DNA of 64,000 nt from Pseudomonadota bacterium (GTDB taxonomy: Bacteria; Pseudomonadota; Gammaproteobacteria; Steroidobacterales; Steroidobacteraceae). The first letter of the stretch is position 1. Each line of letters begins with the position of its first letter. The notes beneath the pieces are model-generated. The model searched no databases. It saw only the letters and a program-made list of their open reading frames with translations, and was not told the DNA's origin. A program made the position numbers and the translations under genes. Below, piece after piece: positions 44,958-54,442 of the stretch. Where the stretch lies: positions 1 through 64,000 of the forward strand of contig JAKAXA010000004.1 of NCBI GenBank assembly GCA_021816775.1, given 5' to 3'.

Positions 44958-47252
44958 TCAGAAGTGCCAGCGCACACCGAATATGGGCGTGAAGTCGAGC
45001 CACGGCGAGCGGCTCTGGCTCAGGGTGTAAATCCCGGACTCGGAGCGATCCACCGAGTAGCTATAACAGCAGGTGCTGGCGGTGTTCGTGGCGTCATAAA
45101 TGTCAAGAAATGCCTGGAAGGTTCCACGGCCGAGACGATGCTGCCAACTGAAGCGCAGGTCCAACGTGAAGAACGAAGGAAGGCGTGCGCTGTTGAACCG
45201 GCCTAAGTCGAGCTGAACCGCCGCCGGATCGGTCCAACTCAAAGCCGACGCGAGCAGCGGCGTGTATGGCCACCCGCTGTGCCACGTCAGCGAGGCCGCT
45301 GTTGCAAACGGGGCATGGCGCCACAATGCATTGATCTTGACCGAGCTCGGCTCGTCCCATGAGCGCGGGACCCAGGCGCCGCCGATCTGATCCTCGGCGC
45401 GCGACCAGGCATAGGAGACCGTGCCGCTCAGTGGTCTGGATTGGTCGGTCGCGGCGCTCAGCTCGACTCCGTACATTCGCGAGCGCTGCGACGCGATATG
45501 CACTCTGTCGACCGCCAGTTCCGGCAGCAGAGCGAACGGTGAAAACACGTAGCTCGAATAACTCGACGGCGAGCCTTCGTCCTTGTAGTACAGCTCGGCA
45601 CGTACGGCCGTGCGATCCACGAAGCGGTGATCCATGCTGAAGTCGGTCTGCGTCACACGCCGCACATCCTGTGGATCGAAGCGACCATGCTCGAGGTGCG
45701 GATCCAGTACGCTCGCCTGGGTTTCCTGGCCCCAACCGAGGCGCAGCGTCGTTGTGGATGTCAACAGGTAACGGAGGTTCGCGCGAACGTTCCACTGCGC
45801 ATCGCCGGGTCCGCCGATGTAGTGGCGGGCATTGCGCCTCACGCCGACATCCACCGTCGTGCGCCGTCCCGCCTGCCACCGAGCCGAGCCATACAGCGCG
45901 TAGGTGAAGGCGTGCGCCGCGAGCGATTCGTTGGCGAGCACCGTACTCACCGGTTGCAGGGCCGGGTAGAACGGCGGCGCGAACACCGCGGAGCCGGCGG
46001 AAAGATCGACCAGGTTCACCCAACTTGCCGCTGCGCCGAGGTGCCAGTACCAGCGCGCGGTCGGCACGGCCCGTACCTCCTCCCGCAGCGTGTAAATGGC
46101 GTGCGAACTGTGCTCGAACAGCGATCCCGTCACGATGTTCGGCTCATCCACGGTGCCCGAGACGTTCTCATGCGACTGTTCGGCCGACAGCTCCGTCATG
46201 CTGCTTAGCGAGTCCGGGAACAGATGATCGAGGCGGAGCCAGGCGTAGTACTCCGACCCCGAGACGGCCTTGCTCTGCTCGTTTTCGGTCGAGAAATACT
46301 TGCGCCGATCGTCAATCGCGAGAACGCCCGCGGCGAGCCGCGTGCGCGCACTCGCCGCCCACGTCCCGTGCACGATCAGATCATTGAGCGTCGGCTTGCC
46401 GATGCCCGAATCGATCCAACCGACCGGCGCGAACTGGTTCTGCAGGCGCAAGTCGGCGAAGACGCTGCCGCGGCCGGCGCCGAATACGGTGCCTGCCATG
46501 GCGCTTGCACCCTGTTCGGACAGCTGCAGATCGAGCGTGGGGCGCGTGATTCGCCGCGGCCGCATGCTGACAACGCCACCGATCGCGTTGCCGTACTCGA
46601 TTGGTGCAAGACCCGTCCAGGCGGTTACGGATGCAACCGCCAACGGGTCGACGGGACTGAACAGGCTTTGCAGCTCCTTCAGGTGGTACGGCTCGTGCAG
46701 CGTCACTCCGTCATAGCGGAAGAGCACTTCATCGTCACGGCTGCCCCGCACGTGCGTGCGCGCGGTATATCCGGCCGCGGTGGTGCCCGGGATGACCTGC
46801 AGTGCCCGTACCGCATCATTGTGCGTCTCCGGGGAGTTTTCCAGCTCGGTCCGGGTCGCGGTGCGACTCGAGAGGATGCTCGTTCGATATCGACTGGTCT
46901 GTACGACCACGCGCTCGAGCATCGTCGCCGGCGGCTCGCTCGACGCGCGGCGCACGGCGCCCTTCGGCGCCGGCACGATGACGTAGGCTCCGCTGGCGAC
47001 GCGGTGAACGGCGAGACCGAGCGGCGCAAGCAGCGAATGCAGCTGCTCGAGCGCCGTGGTGCCGTGAACGGGTTGACGCGCGCGCAGGTCCGCCGGGATG
47101 ACCTGCGAACTGTAGATGAGACGTATTCCCGTTTTCGCGATTCGCTCGAGAACCTGAGTCACCAGGGGATGATCGGCACGCGCGGCGGCGGCCGTGGCCC
47201 AGTGCCCTGCCGCCAGCAGGAGCACGGCCAACACGTATCGAGAGCCTCGCAA
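44958..47252 (-). CDS. TonB-dependent outer-membrane receptor with N-terminal STN domain
   Basis: A signal peptide (about 1-25) is followed by a secretin/TonB N-terminal (STN) domain (VTQVLERIAKTGIRLIYSSQ then QLHSLLAPLGLAVHRV), a plug (ELENSPETHNDAVRALQVIP to VRGSRDDEVLFRYDGVTLHE) and a 22-strand-type barrel ending FTPIFGVRWHF. The STN domain is the periplasmic signalling part that contacts FecR. Substrates are often iron chelates but also sugars or peptides; none can be named. It is 28 nt downstream of fecR in the signalling operon, and its stop is 187 nt before the glycan operon on the same strand. Confidence 0.93.
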   Translation of the reverse strand: MRGSRYVLAVLLLAAGHWATAAAARADHPLVTQVLERIAKTGIRLIYSSQVIPADLRARQPVHGTTALEQLHSLLAPLGLAVHRVASGAYVIVPAPKGAVRRASSEPPATMLERVVVQTSRYRTSILSSRTATRTELENSPETHNDAVRALQVIPGTTAAGYTARTHVRGSRDDEVLFRYDGVTLHEPYHLKELQSLFSPVDPLAVASVTAWTGLAPIEYGNAIGGVVSMRPRRITRPTLDLQLSEQGASAMAGTVFGAGRGSVFADLRLQNQFAPVGWIDSGIGKPTLNDLIVHGTWAASARTRLAAGVLAIDDRRKYFSTENEQSKAVSGSEYYAWLRLDHLFPDSLSSMTELSAEQSHENVSGTVDEPNIVTGSLFEHSSHAIYTLREEVRAVPTARWYWHLGAAASWVNLVDLSAGSAVFAPPFYPALQPVSTVLANESLAAHAFTYALYGSARWQAGRRTTVDVGVRRNARHYIGGPGDAQWNVRANLRYLLTSTTTLRLGWGQETQASVLDPHLEHGRFDPQDVRRVTQTDFSMDHRFVDRTAVRAELYYKDEGSPSSYSSYVFSPFALLPELAVDRVHIASQRSRMYGVELSAATDQSRPLSGTVSYAWSRAEDQIGGAWVPRSWDEPSSVKINALWRHAPFATAASLTWHSGWPYTPLLASALSWTDPAAVQLDLGRFNSARLPSFFTLDLRFSWQHRLGRGTFQAFLDIYDATNTASTCCYSYSVDRSESGIYTLSQSRSPWLDFTPIFGVRWHF

Positions 47253-47280
47253 TCAGAACCGCCAACTCACCTCAGGCACC

Positions 47281-48288
47281 TCAGTTCGCGCGACCGCGCA
47301 TGCGGATCCGCAGTTCTCCGGGACGCTTCCTATCATATGCGAATCGGGTGCTCGCCATGACCGCCTCGAGCGCCTGGTCGGGAGTCAAGCCCGCTATGCT
47401 GCCCGAAAGAATGGTGTGGCGCACAGCCGCCGCCGTTCCCTGTCCCAGCAGCACCAGTTTCAACCCCGTTTCACGCGTATACCAGGCGAGGAATTCCGAC
47501 AACGGGCGGCCGTCGATCGGCAGGTCCGGCACCAGCGAATCCGCCCACGCCCAATCCGGGCCATAGGGCTTGACCGCAATGCGCTGGACCGCCCCCCCGC
47601 GCAGCACCTCGACGCCCTCGCCGATGGTCAGCCGCTCGGCGTAGCCGCTGGCCTCCGTCACCCGCACATGACCGCTGCGCACGCTCACCGCCATTCCCGT
47701 GGAGCCGACCACGACCTGAAATTGCGTGCCCAGGTGCGAGACTCGTCCGAATGGAGTCCTGACGATCAGCGGCGGACCGCCGCGCGGGCCACTCGTCTCC
47801 ACATAAATTCGCCCGTCGGACAAGCGGACATGGCCCCCCGACCCGATCCGCAGGCGGCTGTCCGGACCGACTCGCAGCGACTCCCGGGCGACAGTCATCA
47901 GCGCGAATCCATTCTTCCCGGTGCGCACCATCGTGCCGAGCGGCAGCCGGCTGCCCGCGACGATCAACCGTTGCTCGTGCGCCGCCGCCACAGTGACATC
48001 GCCCCGCACGGCAAGCAGGGTCGCATCAGCCGGTGGCACCACGGAGTCGTGGCGCTCAGCGAACCACAGCAATCCACCCGTGATGGCGACCAGAGTCGCG
48101 GCAACCGCCAGCCAGCGCTGGCGCCGGTGCGCATTGCGCCGGTCGACTGATTCACGCCATGCCAGCTCGACCGCGGAGCGCACGGTCTCCTCGATCTGCC
48201 TGGCCGGCTCCGGTCTCGGACCCGCTGAGGCGATCAGCCGGCCGATATCGTCCGGTCCGTCGGATCGTGGGTCTCGATCATGAATCAT
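47281..48288 (-). CDS. FecR-family anti-sigma regulator
   Basis: This 335-residue protein has a short cytoplasmic anti-sigma head (about 1-55), one membrane helix (RWLAVAATLVAITGGLLWF) and the FecR periplasmic domain (TLLAVRGDVTVAAAHEQRLI, SHLGTQFQVVV, SVRSGHVRVTEAS), then an STN-like end (FLAWYTRETGLKLVLLGQG). It should hold the sigma factor inactive until the receptor binds its substrate. The start overlaps the sigma stop by 4 nt (ATGA). Confidence 0.92.
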   Translation of the reverse strand: MIHDRDPRSDGPDDIGRLIASAGPRPEPARQIEETVRSAVELAWRESVDRRNAHRRQRWLAVAATLVAITGGLLWFAERHDSVVPPADATLLAVRGDVTVAAAHEQRLIVAGSRLPLGTMVRTGKNGFALMTVARESLRVGPDSRLRIGSGGHVRLSDGRIYVETSGPRGGPPLIVRTPFGRVSHLGTQFQVVVGSTGMAVSVRSGHVRVTEASGYAERLTIGEGVEVLRGGAVQRIAVKPYGPDWAWADSLVPDLPIDGRPLSEFLAWYTRETGLKLVLLGQGTAAAVRHTILSGSIAGLTPDQALEAVMASTRFAYDRKRPGELRIRMRGRAN

Positions 48289-48890
48289 CGTGCTCCCCCG
48301 GGGCTCGGCAGTAACGTGCTCCCGACGTCCCGGAACGCCTGCCGAGCGCGGGCGAGCAGGGATTGAACGGCGATCACGCTGACGCCGAGCCGCACCGCGA
48401 TCGCTTCAACCGATAAATCCTCAAGATATTTCAGCTCGAGCACCTTGGCGTAACGGCTCGGCAGGTAGTCGAGCGCCGCGTGCACCCGCGCCGCCAGATC
48501 CTCGCGATGCGCCACGGCTTCCGGCTCGGCCGCTGCGTCGGCCGGGATCGACTCCAGAACCGCGCGGTTGTGTGGGTCTTCCTCCAGTTCGACCAGCCGA
48601 TGCACATAGGTCTGTTCGCGTTTGACGCGGGTCACGTAGTCGGACAGCTCGCGACGGGTGATCTGGCACAGCCACGTAAAGAGGCTCGCCTCCCCCCGAT
48701 AGGTCTCCAGACGCCGCACTGCGCGCGTCAGAGCCGCTTGCACGATGTCGCGCGCGGCCTCCTGGTCATCGTCGATTCGCCGTAGAGCGAACCGGAAGAG
48801 CCGGGAGAAGTAATCGTCGAAAAATTCACGAAATGCCGCCTGCTCCTGCGACAGTAATCGACCCACCAGTTTTATGTCCTCTTCATGCAT
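48285..48890 (-). CDS. ECF sigma factor
   Basis: The ATG at 48890 is preferred to 48944, giving a 201-residue sigma-70 family factor. Region 2 is EFFDDYFSRLFRFALRRIDD with DIVQAALTRAVRRLETY (-10 recognition), and region 4 is LPSRYAKVLELKYLEDLSVE with VRLGVSVIAVQSLLARARQA (-35 recognition). With fecR and the TonB receptor immediately downstream it forms a cell-surface signalling operon of the FecI type. Confidence 0.92.
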   Translation of the reverse strand: MHEEDIKLVGRLLSQEQAAFREFFDDYFSRLFRFALRRIDDDQEAARDIVQAALTRAVRRLETYRGEASLFTWLCQITRRELSDYVTRVKREQTYVHRLVELEEDPHNRAVLESIPADAAAEPEAVAHREDLAARVHAALDYLPSRYAKVLELKYLEDLSVEAIAVRLGVSVIAVQSLLARARQAFRDVGSTLLPSPGGAR

Positions 48891-49096
48891 CCGCCAGCTC
48901 TCGCAGCGCTCCCCATTCGTCCTATTAGAGGGGCAATGGGCCACAGATCAATCGCGGTATTCCCCCGTTGAGCACGGCGCGGCCCGATGGCCCGAGCGCC
49001 CAGTCCGCGGCCGGCCCACGGCGCGAGCGCGAGCCAGACGCTGCCCGCTGGGGCACGAAGGCGGAATCCAGGGAAGGCGAGGCCGGAACTAGAGCG

Positions 49097-49258
49097 TTAG
49101 CCGAGCCACTGATCGAAGAGCTTGCGGCCGTAGTACATGCCGAAGCCGCTGCCGATGCAGCTCAGGACGATGGCCGTGCCGTAACCGACGTACATCCCGA
49201 TCGCCCAGCCAAGCGATCCGAGGATGGTGGTGCCGATGAATGAGAACATCCCCCGCAT
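49097..49258 (-). CDS. Small Gly-rich membrane protein
   Basis: A 53-residue protein starts MRGMFSFIGTTILGSLGWAI and forms two short helices rich in Gly (GMYVGYGTAIVLSCIGSGFG), ending YYGRKLFDQWLG. Similar short proteins occur alone across proteobacteria with unknown function. It lies 79 nt after the MocR gene on the same strand. The longer frame to 49435 is not coding in character. Confidence 0.65.
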   Translation of the reverse strand: MRGMFSFIGTTILGSLGWAIGMYVGYGTAIVLSCIGSGFGMYYGRKLFDQWLG

Positions 49259-49337
49259 GATTCGGCCCTGATTACCTGCCGCCGTCCCGCTTCGCCAGGA
49301 ACTGCGCCACGAATTACGCGATTCGCGCCGGCGCGCC

Positions 49338-50807
49338 TCACAGCGCCTTGCGCAGCAGCCGCACCCACTGCGCAAGCTCCTGTTCGTCAAAGGGGGCGAA
49401 CGCCAGGCGTACATTCCCTCTGACCTTGCCATCATAGGCGTACCGGCGAGCGGTGTAGAGCATCAGTCCATCCGCTCGCAGACGATCCGCCCAGGCCTCG
49501 ACATCAAGGCCATCGGCAACTGCCGCCCACACGGTCATGCCTCCCGAAGGCGTCACAAATGCCAGTTCCGTGCCAAGCTCCCGCCCCAGCGCCTGCGTCA
49601 GCGCATCCCTTCGCGTTCCGTAAATGCGCCGGGCACGCTGCGCATGACGCTGCAGTTCTCCCCGCTCGAGCAGGTCCGCAACCGCGCACTCGAGCGCGTG
49701 ATCGCCCTGCCGATCGATGCTCGCGCGCAGCGCGGTAAGGAGCGCAAGCAGCGGGCGCGGAGCGATGAGATAGCCCAGGCGCACCCCGGGCGCGAGCACC
49801 TTGGCGAGACTGCCGACATAGAGAACCACACCGGCGCCATCGGCGCTGGCCATGGGCAGCACGGGCCGGCCCTCGTAGTGGTACTCATGATCGTAGTCGT
49901 CTTCGATGATCGCGAAGCGCTTGCGCCGTGCGAGCTCGAGCAACGCAATGCGCCGTGGGGCTGTCAGCGTGACAGTCGTGGGGTACTGGTGATGCGGCGT
50001 GACATAGACTGCGCGCAGTGCGCTTCGCTCACAGACCGTCTCAAGCGCGGCAACGTCGAGTCCGCACGCATCGAGCGGCAGCGGCGCAAGCGCCGCGCCG
50101 TGCTGGCGGAACACCGTCCAGGCCGGCCGATAGCCCAGCGCCTCAACCGCCACGGTATCGCCGGGGCGCAACAGGGCGCGGGCGACCAGTTCGAGCGCCA
50201 TCTGGCTGCCCGAGGTCACCAACACATCGTCAGCCTCTGTCATCAGCCCACGCCGCGAGCGCAACATCTCAGCTAACGCGCTGCGCAGGCGCGGATGGCC
50301 CTGCGGGTGCCCGTATGCGAGCAGGTCCTGCGAACCCTGGCGCAGCACCCGACGATACGCTCTGGTGAGCGCCGCCACGGGGGCGAGCCGGACATCGGGC
50401 ACACCATCGCTCAGCGATCTGAAGCCTGTCCTACCGCGCTTGACCTCAAGCGTGGTGCCCGCCGGCACATCGAACCCGAGCTGCAGCGGCTTCACATGGG
50501 CATGCGCCGTTGCGCGCGGCGATCGCCGCGGCATGTGCGGCACAGATCGCGCAATGAACGTCCCGCGGGCGCGCAGCGGCTCGGTCCAGCCTTCGCCGGC
50601 CAGCTGCTCGTACGCGGCGATCACTGTGTTGCGGTGCACGTGCAGCACATGCGCGAGTGAGCGGCTCCCTGGGAGCCTCGCGCCCGGCATCAGCCGTCCG
50701 CGGCGCACTTCGTCCATGATGGCGCGAGCGATTTGCCGGGACAGCGGCGCCGCGTCGGACTCATCGAGACTCAACCCGAGCTCCCAGCGGTAAACTGGCC
50801 TACGCAT
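49338..50807 (-). CDS. MocR-type regulator (GntR winged helix fused to an aminotransferase-like domain)
   Basis: The N-terminal wHTH (SRQIARAIMDEVRRGRLMPG then RLPGSRSLAHVLHVHRNTVI) is fused to a fold-type I aminotransferase domain. The PLP-binding Lys is in GSLAKVLAPGVRLGY, with Asp/Tyr of the cofactor site in IIEDDYDHEYHYEGRPV. Regulators of this kind sense PLP or amino acids and control vitamin B6 or GABA genes. It has 489 residues. The divergent neighbour is a pyridoxamine-phosphate-oxidase-like gene, so control of B6 metabolism is likely. Confidence 0.93.
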   Translation of the reverse strand: MRRPVYRWELGLSLDESDAAPLSRQIARAIMDEVRRGRLMPGARLPGSRSLAHVLHVHRNTVIAAYEQLAGEGWTEPLRARGTFIARSVPHMPRRSPRATAHAHVKPLQLGFDVPAGTTLEVKRGRTGFRSLSDGVPDVRLAPVAALTRAYRRVLRQGSQDLLAYGHPQGHPRLRSALAEMLRSRRGLMTEADDVLVTSGSQMALELVARALLRPGDTVAVEALGYRPAWTVFRQHGAALAPLPLDACGLDVAALETVCERSALRAVYVTPHHQYPTTVTLTAPRRIALLELARRKRFAIIEDDYDHEYHYEGRPVLPMASADGAGVVLYVGSLAKVLAPGVRLGYLIAPRPLLALLTALRASIDRQGDHALECAVADLLERGELQRHAQRARRIYGTRRDALTQALGRELGTELAFVTPSGGMTVWAAVADGLDVEAWADRLRADGLMLYTARRYAYDGKVRGNVRLAFAPFDEQELAQWVRLLRKAL

Positions 50808-50814
50808 ATTTTCA

Positions 50815-50835
50815 AAACTGGCTCTTTTGACCAGA
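50815..50835. promoter_or_regulatory. Candidate MocR operator
   Basis: AAACTGGC occurs at 50792-50799 and 50815-50822 (23 bp apart), and CTGG (50818-50821) faces CCAG (50831-50834) across nine bases. MocR proteins bind direct repeats combined with an inverted one between divergent genes. The region separates the MocR start from the flavoprotein start (50883). The assignment is inferred from arrangement. Confidence 0.45.
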
Positions 50836-50882
50836 CCATTTTAAGCGCACCCTGGACACCAATGCAGCCCAGCGGAGAACCC

Positions 50883-51539
50883 ATGAGTACGCTTCCCGCC
50901 ACCCCCCGGACCCGGCTGATGCGCCGCGCCGAACGGGGCTCGTTCGACCGCGCGACTATCGATTCCATCCTCGACGAGGCGCTCATCTGTCACATCGGAT
51001 TCGCGCTCGACGGCCAGCCCTACGTGCTGCCGACGGTGCACGTGCGCATCGGCACCCGGCTCTTTGTGCACGGGTCGGTCGGCAGCCGCATGCTGCGCGC
51101 GTTGCGCGATGGCGCTCCGGTATGCGCAACGGTCACGCTGCTCGACGGGCTGGTGCTTGCCCGCTCCGCGTTTCATCACTCGATGAATTACCGCTCCGTC
51201 GTGGTGCTCGGCTCGGCACAGGAGGTCACCGACCCTGAGCAGAAGCGCCGGGTGTTTGCCGCGCTGGTCGAACACATCGTCACGGGGCGCAGCCACGAGG
51301 TGCGCGCCCCCGACGACATCGAGACCCGGGCCACCACCGTACTGAGCCTGCCGATCGAGGAGGCTTCGGCCAAGATCCGCACCGGGCCGCCACTCGATGA
51401 CGAGCGGGACCATGCCCAGCCGTGCTGGGCCGGGGTTATCCCCCTGGAGCTCACCGCCGCTGCGCCGCTCGCCGATCCGGCGCTGGTGCCGGGCGTCGCA
51501 CTGCCCCAGTCGCTGCAGCGCTACCGGCGAGCCCGCTAG
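50883..51539 (+). CDS. Pyridoxamine 5'-phosphate oxidase-like FMN protein
   Basis: The ATG at 50883 follows GCGGAG; an ATG at 50862 is less well placed. The 218-residue protein has the split-barrel FMN fold (ICHIGFALDGQPYVLPTVHV and LFVHGSVGSRMLRALRDGAP) with SAFHHSMNYRSVVVLGSAQ later. It belongs to the PNPOx-like group next to MocR regulators rather than to PdxH itself. It may oxidise or bind a B6 vitamer; function is inferred from the divergent MocR pair. Confidence 0.85.
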   Translation: MSTLPATPRTRLMRRAERGSFDRATIDSILDEALICHIGFALDGQPYVLPTVHVRIGTRLFVHGSVGSRMLRALRDGAPVCATVTLLDGLVLARSAFHHSMNYRSVVVLGSAQEVTDPEQKRRVFAALVEHIVTGRSHEVRAPDDIETRATTVLSLPIEEASAKIRTGPPLDDERDHAQPCWAGVIPLELTAAAPLADPALVPGVALPQSLQRYRRAR

Positions 51540-51545
51540 CTCCGT

Positions 51546-51998
51546 TCATTGCGCGGAGCCGAGCTGTCTGACCAAGGTGCCGAGCAGCGGCGCGATGCGC
51601 TGCAGTTCGGCCCGGTGCACGGCCGAGAGGTCCGCGAGCACACGCTCACCTGCCGCCGTGAGCGTGAGGATCGCCCGCCGCCGATCGCTCGCATCCGTAC
51701 GCCGGCGCAGAAAGCCGCTCCTGACCATCCGATCGACCAGCTCAACGGCACTGTGGTGACGAATGATGAGCCGCGCGGCCAGATCGCCCACCGTCATCGG
51801 CTGTCCACCCGGCGACCCCTTGATGGCGAGCAGCGCCTGGTGCTGCCGGGGCGCCAGCCCGGACTCCTGCGCCGCCTCGGCGCTGAAGGCGAGGAAGCGC
51901 GCGAGCACGTGCCGGAACTGCGCCAGCAGTTGGTAATCGGCGAGCGAGAGTTCGCGCCCGTGCGCTCGCTCAGGTCCGGACCGAGTGATAGCGGACAT
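51546..51998 (-). CDS. MarR-family transcriptional regulator
   Basis: The ATG at 51998 with GGGAGAG before it gives 150 residues. The winged helix is LAPRQHQALLAIKGSPGG then MTVGDLAARLIIRHHSAVEL and VDRMVRSGFLRRRTDASDRR (wing). MarR proteins repress efflux or degradation genes and are released by phenolic ligands. The stop is 6 nt from that of the converging flavoprotein gene. A broken near-copy lies at 5299-5513. Confidence 0.92.
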   Translation of the reverse strand: MSAITRSGPERAHGRELSLADYQLLAQFRHVLARFLAFSAEAAQESGLAPRQHQALLAIKGSPGGQPMTVGDLAARLIIRHHSAVELVDRMVRSGFLRRRTDASDRRRAILTLTAAGERVLADLSAVHRAELQRIAPLLGTLVRQLGSAQ

Positions 51999-52242
51999 TG
52001 ACTCTCCCGTTGACTGGCAGGCCATTCGGCGTAGCGTTGCGGTATCCCGCCCCGGCACTGCAGCACCCATCATCAATGTATCTCATAGTAACGCCGCTGC
52101 ACCGGTACAGGCACCCGGCGCAACCTCCGCGCAGCGGGGACTGCTCGTGCCCGCTGCCGAGTACAGATACGATCGGCGCACCCGAGGCCGGCTCTGCCCG
52201 CGCTCCCTCAGGAACGCGAAGGCACGCGGGCTTCGCGAGGCG

Positions 52243-52764
52243 CTACTCCTGCTCGACGCCCGGCGTGCCCTTGAGATAGATCTGCGGATCCAACCGCTCC
52301 ATGTGTCGTTCCGGATGCGCAACGAGGCGGAACCCGAACTGCTCGTAGAGCCCCTGGGCATCGTGCGTCACCAGCGACCAGCGCCGCAATCCCTGCAGCC
52401 GCGGATGCCCGAGCGCCGCCCTCATCATGGCCTTTGACAGGCCTCGTCCGCGATGCTCCTCGAGCACGTACACGTCGCCGACATAGCAGAAGATCGAATA
52501 GTCGCTGACCAGCCGGCAGAACCCGACCTGGGCGCCGCCGGGCGCGTACACGCCGATGCACAGCGAGGCCCGCACCGCCCGCTCCACGATCTCGAAGGGA
52601 ATGCCCTTCGACCAGTATGCGCGTTGCAGATACGCGTGCACCGCCTTGACGTCGATCCGCGCCGGGTCGTCCGAGACGACATACTCGCCCACCCGCTCGA
52701 GCACGCCAGGCGGGTCGGCCGCGGCTTTCTCCGGCGGGCCATTCTGATCAGATCCAGAGGTCAT
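52243..52764 (-). CDS. GNAT-family N-acetyltransferase
   Basis: This 173-residue GNAT enzyme has the acetyl-CoA loop VLEEHRGRGLSKAMMRAA (Q/RxxGxG/A type) and the strand VGFCRLVSDYSIFCYVGDVY. THDAQGLYEQFGFR is the usual C-terminal element. The acceptor is unknown. The start lies inside the last 17 nt of the cupin gene, so the two are translated together. Confidence 0.88.
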   Translation of the reverse strand: MTSGSDQNGPPEKAAADPPGVLERVGEYVVSDDPARIDVKAVHAYLQRAYWSKGIPFEIVERAVRASLCIGVYAPGGAQVGFCRLVSDYSIFCYVGDVYVLEEHRGRGLSKAMMRAALGHPRLQGLRRWSLVTHDAQGLYEQFGFRLVAHPERHMERLDPQIYLKGTPGVEQE

Positions 52765-53113
52765 TTTCCGCCGTCCGCGGGCCGCCCTCGCGCCCGGTGT
52801 TCACCACACCACACGGCTCGATCAGCATCACTTTGGCCTCCTCGCTCGCGGACGGCCTGTGGCGGCGCCCCTTCGCCACCACGAACAGCTCGCCGGCCTT
52901 AAGCTCGACGCAACCGTCCTCGAAGTCGATGCGCAGCCGGCCCTCGAGCACGAGGAAGGTCTCGTCGGTGTCGGGATGATCGTGCCAGATGAAATCGCCC
53001 TGGATGCGCACCAATTTGAACTGATAATCATTCATCTGCGCGACGACGCGCGGCGACCACTGCTGCGTGAACAGCGCGAACTTGCCGCGCAGATTGATGG
53101 CTTGCTCACCCAT
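52748..53113 (-). CDS. Cupin-domain protein
   Basis: This 121-residue single cupin has FIWHDHPDTDETFLVLEGRL (motif 1: two His, a Glu) and ELFVVAKGRRHRPSASEEAK (motif 2: His). It may bind a metal and act on or sense a small molecule. It shares 17 nt with the GNAT gene downstream, an unusual coupling that suggests they work on the same substrate. Confidence 0.87.
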   Translation of the reverse strand: MGEQAINLRGKFALFTQQWSPRVVAQMNDYQFKLVRIQGDFIWHDHPDTDETFLVLEGRLRIDFEDGCVELKAGELFVVAKGRRHRPSASEEAKVMLIEPCGVVNTGREGGPRTAENDLWI

Positions 53114-53382
53114 GCTGCCCTACCCCGACGTGCCGATGCGCTGACCGGAGGCGTACCCTAGCAGCAGCCCGGCTCGCGAAACAACCCCGGGGCACATCGC
53201 GGTGGGCCCATGCGCACCTCGGGCCGCCGGTGCGGGCCGGGACGCGACAGCGGGCACATCGAGACGCATCATCGTGTTGCCCGTTGCAATAGAACGGTGG
53301 CTCGGGGTTAGTCTCGGGTTCGGCGAGATGCAGCCGCTTGATGTGCGTACGTCAAGTACCGACGTGTGGCCGGCTCATTGCC

Positions 53383-54294
53383 TCATCGCAACCGCTTCTC
53401 GAACCAGCGCTCGGCGTACGGATTGTCGTTGTAGCGGGCGATACGCCGATAACCGGCCTTGCGATACAGCCGCAACGCTTCACTGAGCGTTGCGTGCGTA
53501 TCGAGCCGGATGAGGCGCGCCCTGCGCCGGCGGGCGATGCGCTCGAGCGCTTCGAGCAGATCCCGTCCGATACCCAGTCCGCGCGCGCTTGGGGCAACCC
53601 ACATGCGCTTGATCTCGAGGACCCCCGGCGCCAACTCGCGAATCGCCCCGCAGCCGACGGGCGCTCCGTTGAGCCTCGCGATGAGTAGCCGGCCGCGCGG
53701 CGGCAGCAGTTCCGCACGCACCGTCCCGCCGCCGGCCCGGCGGTCGAAGCCGCCCGGGAAGCGCGCATCGAGTTCGTCGAAATATCGCGCGAAACACCAG
53801 CGGGCGGCCGCGGCGGCCGGATCCTCAGGTCCGATGACGACGCCCGAGCGCCTGAGCAGCCGCTCGATCAGCGCCATCGCCTCGAGCAGCTGGTGCGATT
53901 CACGCGCCGTCAGCGGGGCGAGCAGCGAGCGCACCCGTGCCCGGTCCTGCGCATCGAAGCGGCGCAGACGGGCAATGCCCGCAGGCGTAAGGACGATGAA
54001 GCGCCTGCGGGCATCCATGCCGCTGCGCGCCTCGCTGCGCAGCAACCCCTGGCGCTCGAGCGCTCGCACGAGACGGCTGAGATAACCGGAATCGAGCGCC
54101 AGCCGTTCGCGCAGCAGGCGCTCCGGCGATCCTCGGCGGCCGACGGCGAGGAGGACTCGATCCACACCATGCTCGCGCTCGGCGAGCGGGCCGGCCGCAC
54201 TTGCCTCGCGCCACCGGCGCGCGAGCGCCCGGTTGAACGCCCGGACTGCTTGAAGATCGCGGCGCATACGCTGACTGTAGTCAGAGATCGCCAC
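53383..54294 (-). CDS. MarR-GNAT fusion protein
   Basis: An N-terminal MarR winged helix (SPERLLRERLALDSGYLSRL then ALERQGLLRSEARSGMDARR) is fused to a C-terminal GNAT acetyltransferase (IKRMWVAPSARGLGIGRDLL and ARLIRLDTHATLSEALRLYR). Such fusions can acetylate proteins or small molecules and bind DNA as well. The GTG at 54294 keeps the usual short leader (ISDYSQRMRRDLQAVRAFN); the ATG at 54267 is an alternative. It is divergent from the MFS carrier. Confidence 0.88.
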   Translation of the reverse strand: MAISDYSQRMRRDLQAVRAFNRALARRWREASAAGPLAEREHGVDRVLLAVGRRGSPERLLRERLALDSGYLSRLVRALERQGLLRSEARSGMDARRRFIVLTPAGIARLRRFDAQDRARVRSLLAPLTARESHQLLEAMALIERLLRRSGVVIGPEDPAAAAARWCFARYFDELDARFPGGFDRRAGGGTVRAELLPPRGRLLIARLNGAPVGCGAIRELAPGVLEIKRMWVAPSARGLGIGRDLLEALERIARRRRARLIRLDTHATLSEALRLYRKAGYRRIARYNDNPYAERWFEKRLR

Positions 54295-54442
54295 GCCTGC
54301 AACGCCCGTCCGCAGTTCACGCCCCCGCTCGCGGCTGTTCCCGCGTATGAACTCTTGGAGGGCAGATCGGCGTGCCGTAAAGTGCCTCGATGAGACTCGA
54401 GCGCACATCGTGCCGGCATCACCCGCCGCATGAGCCGCGGGC

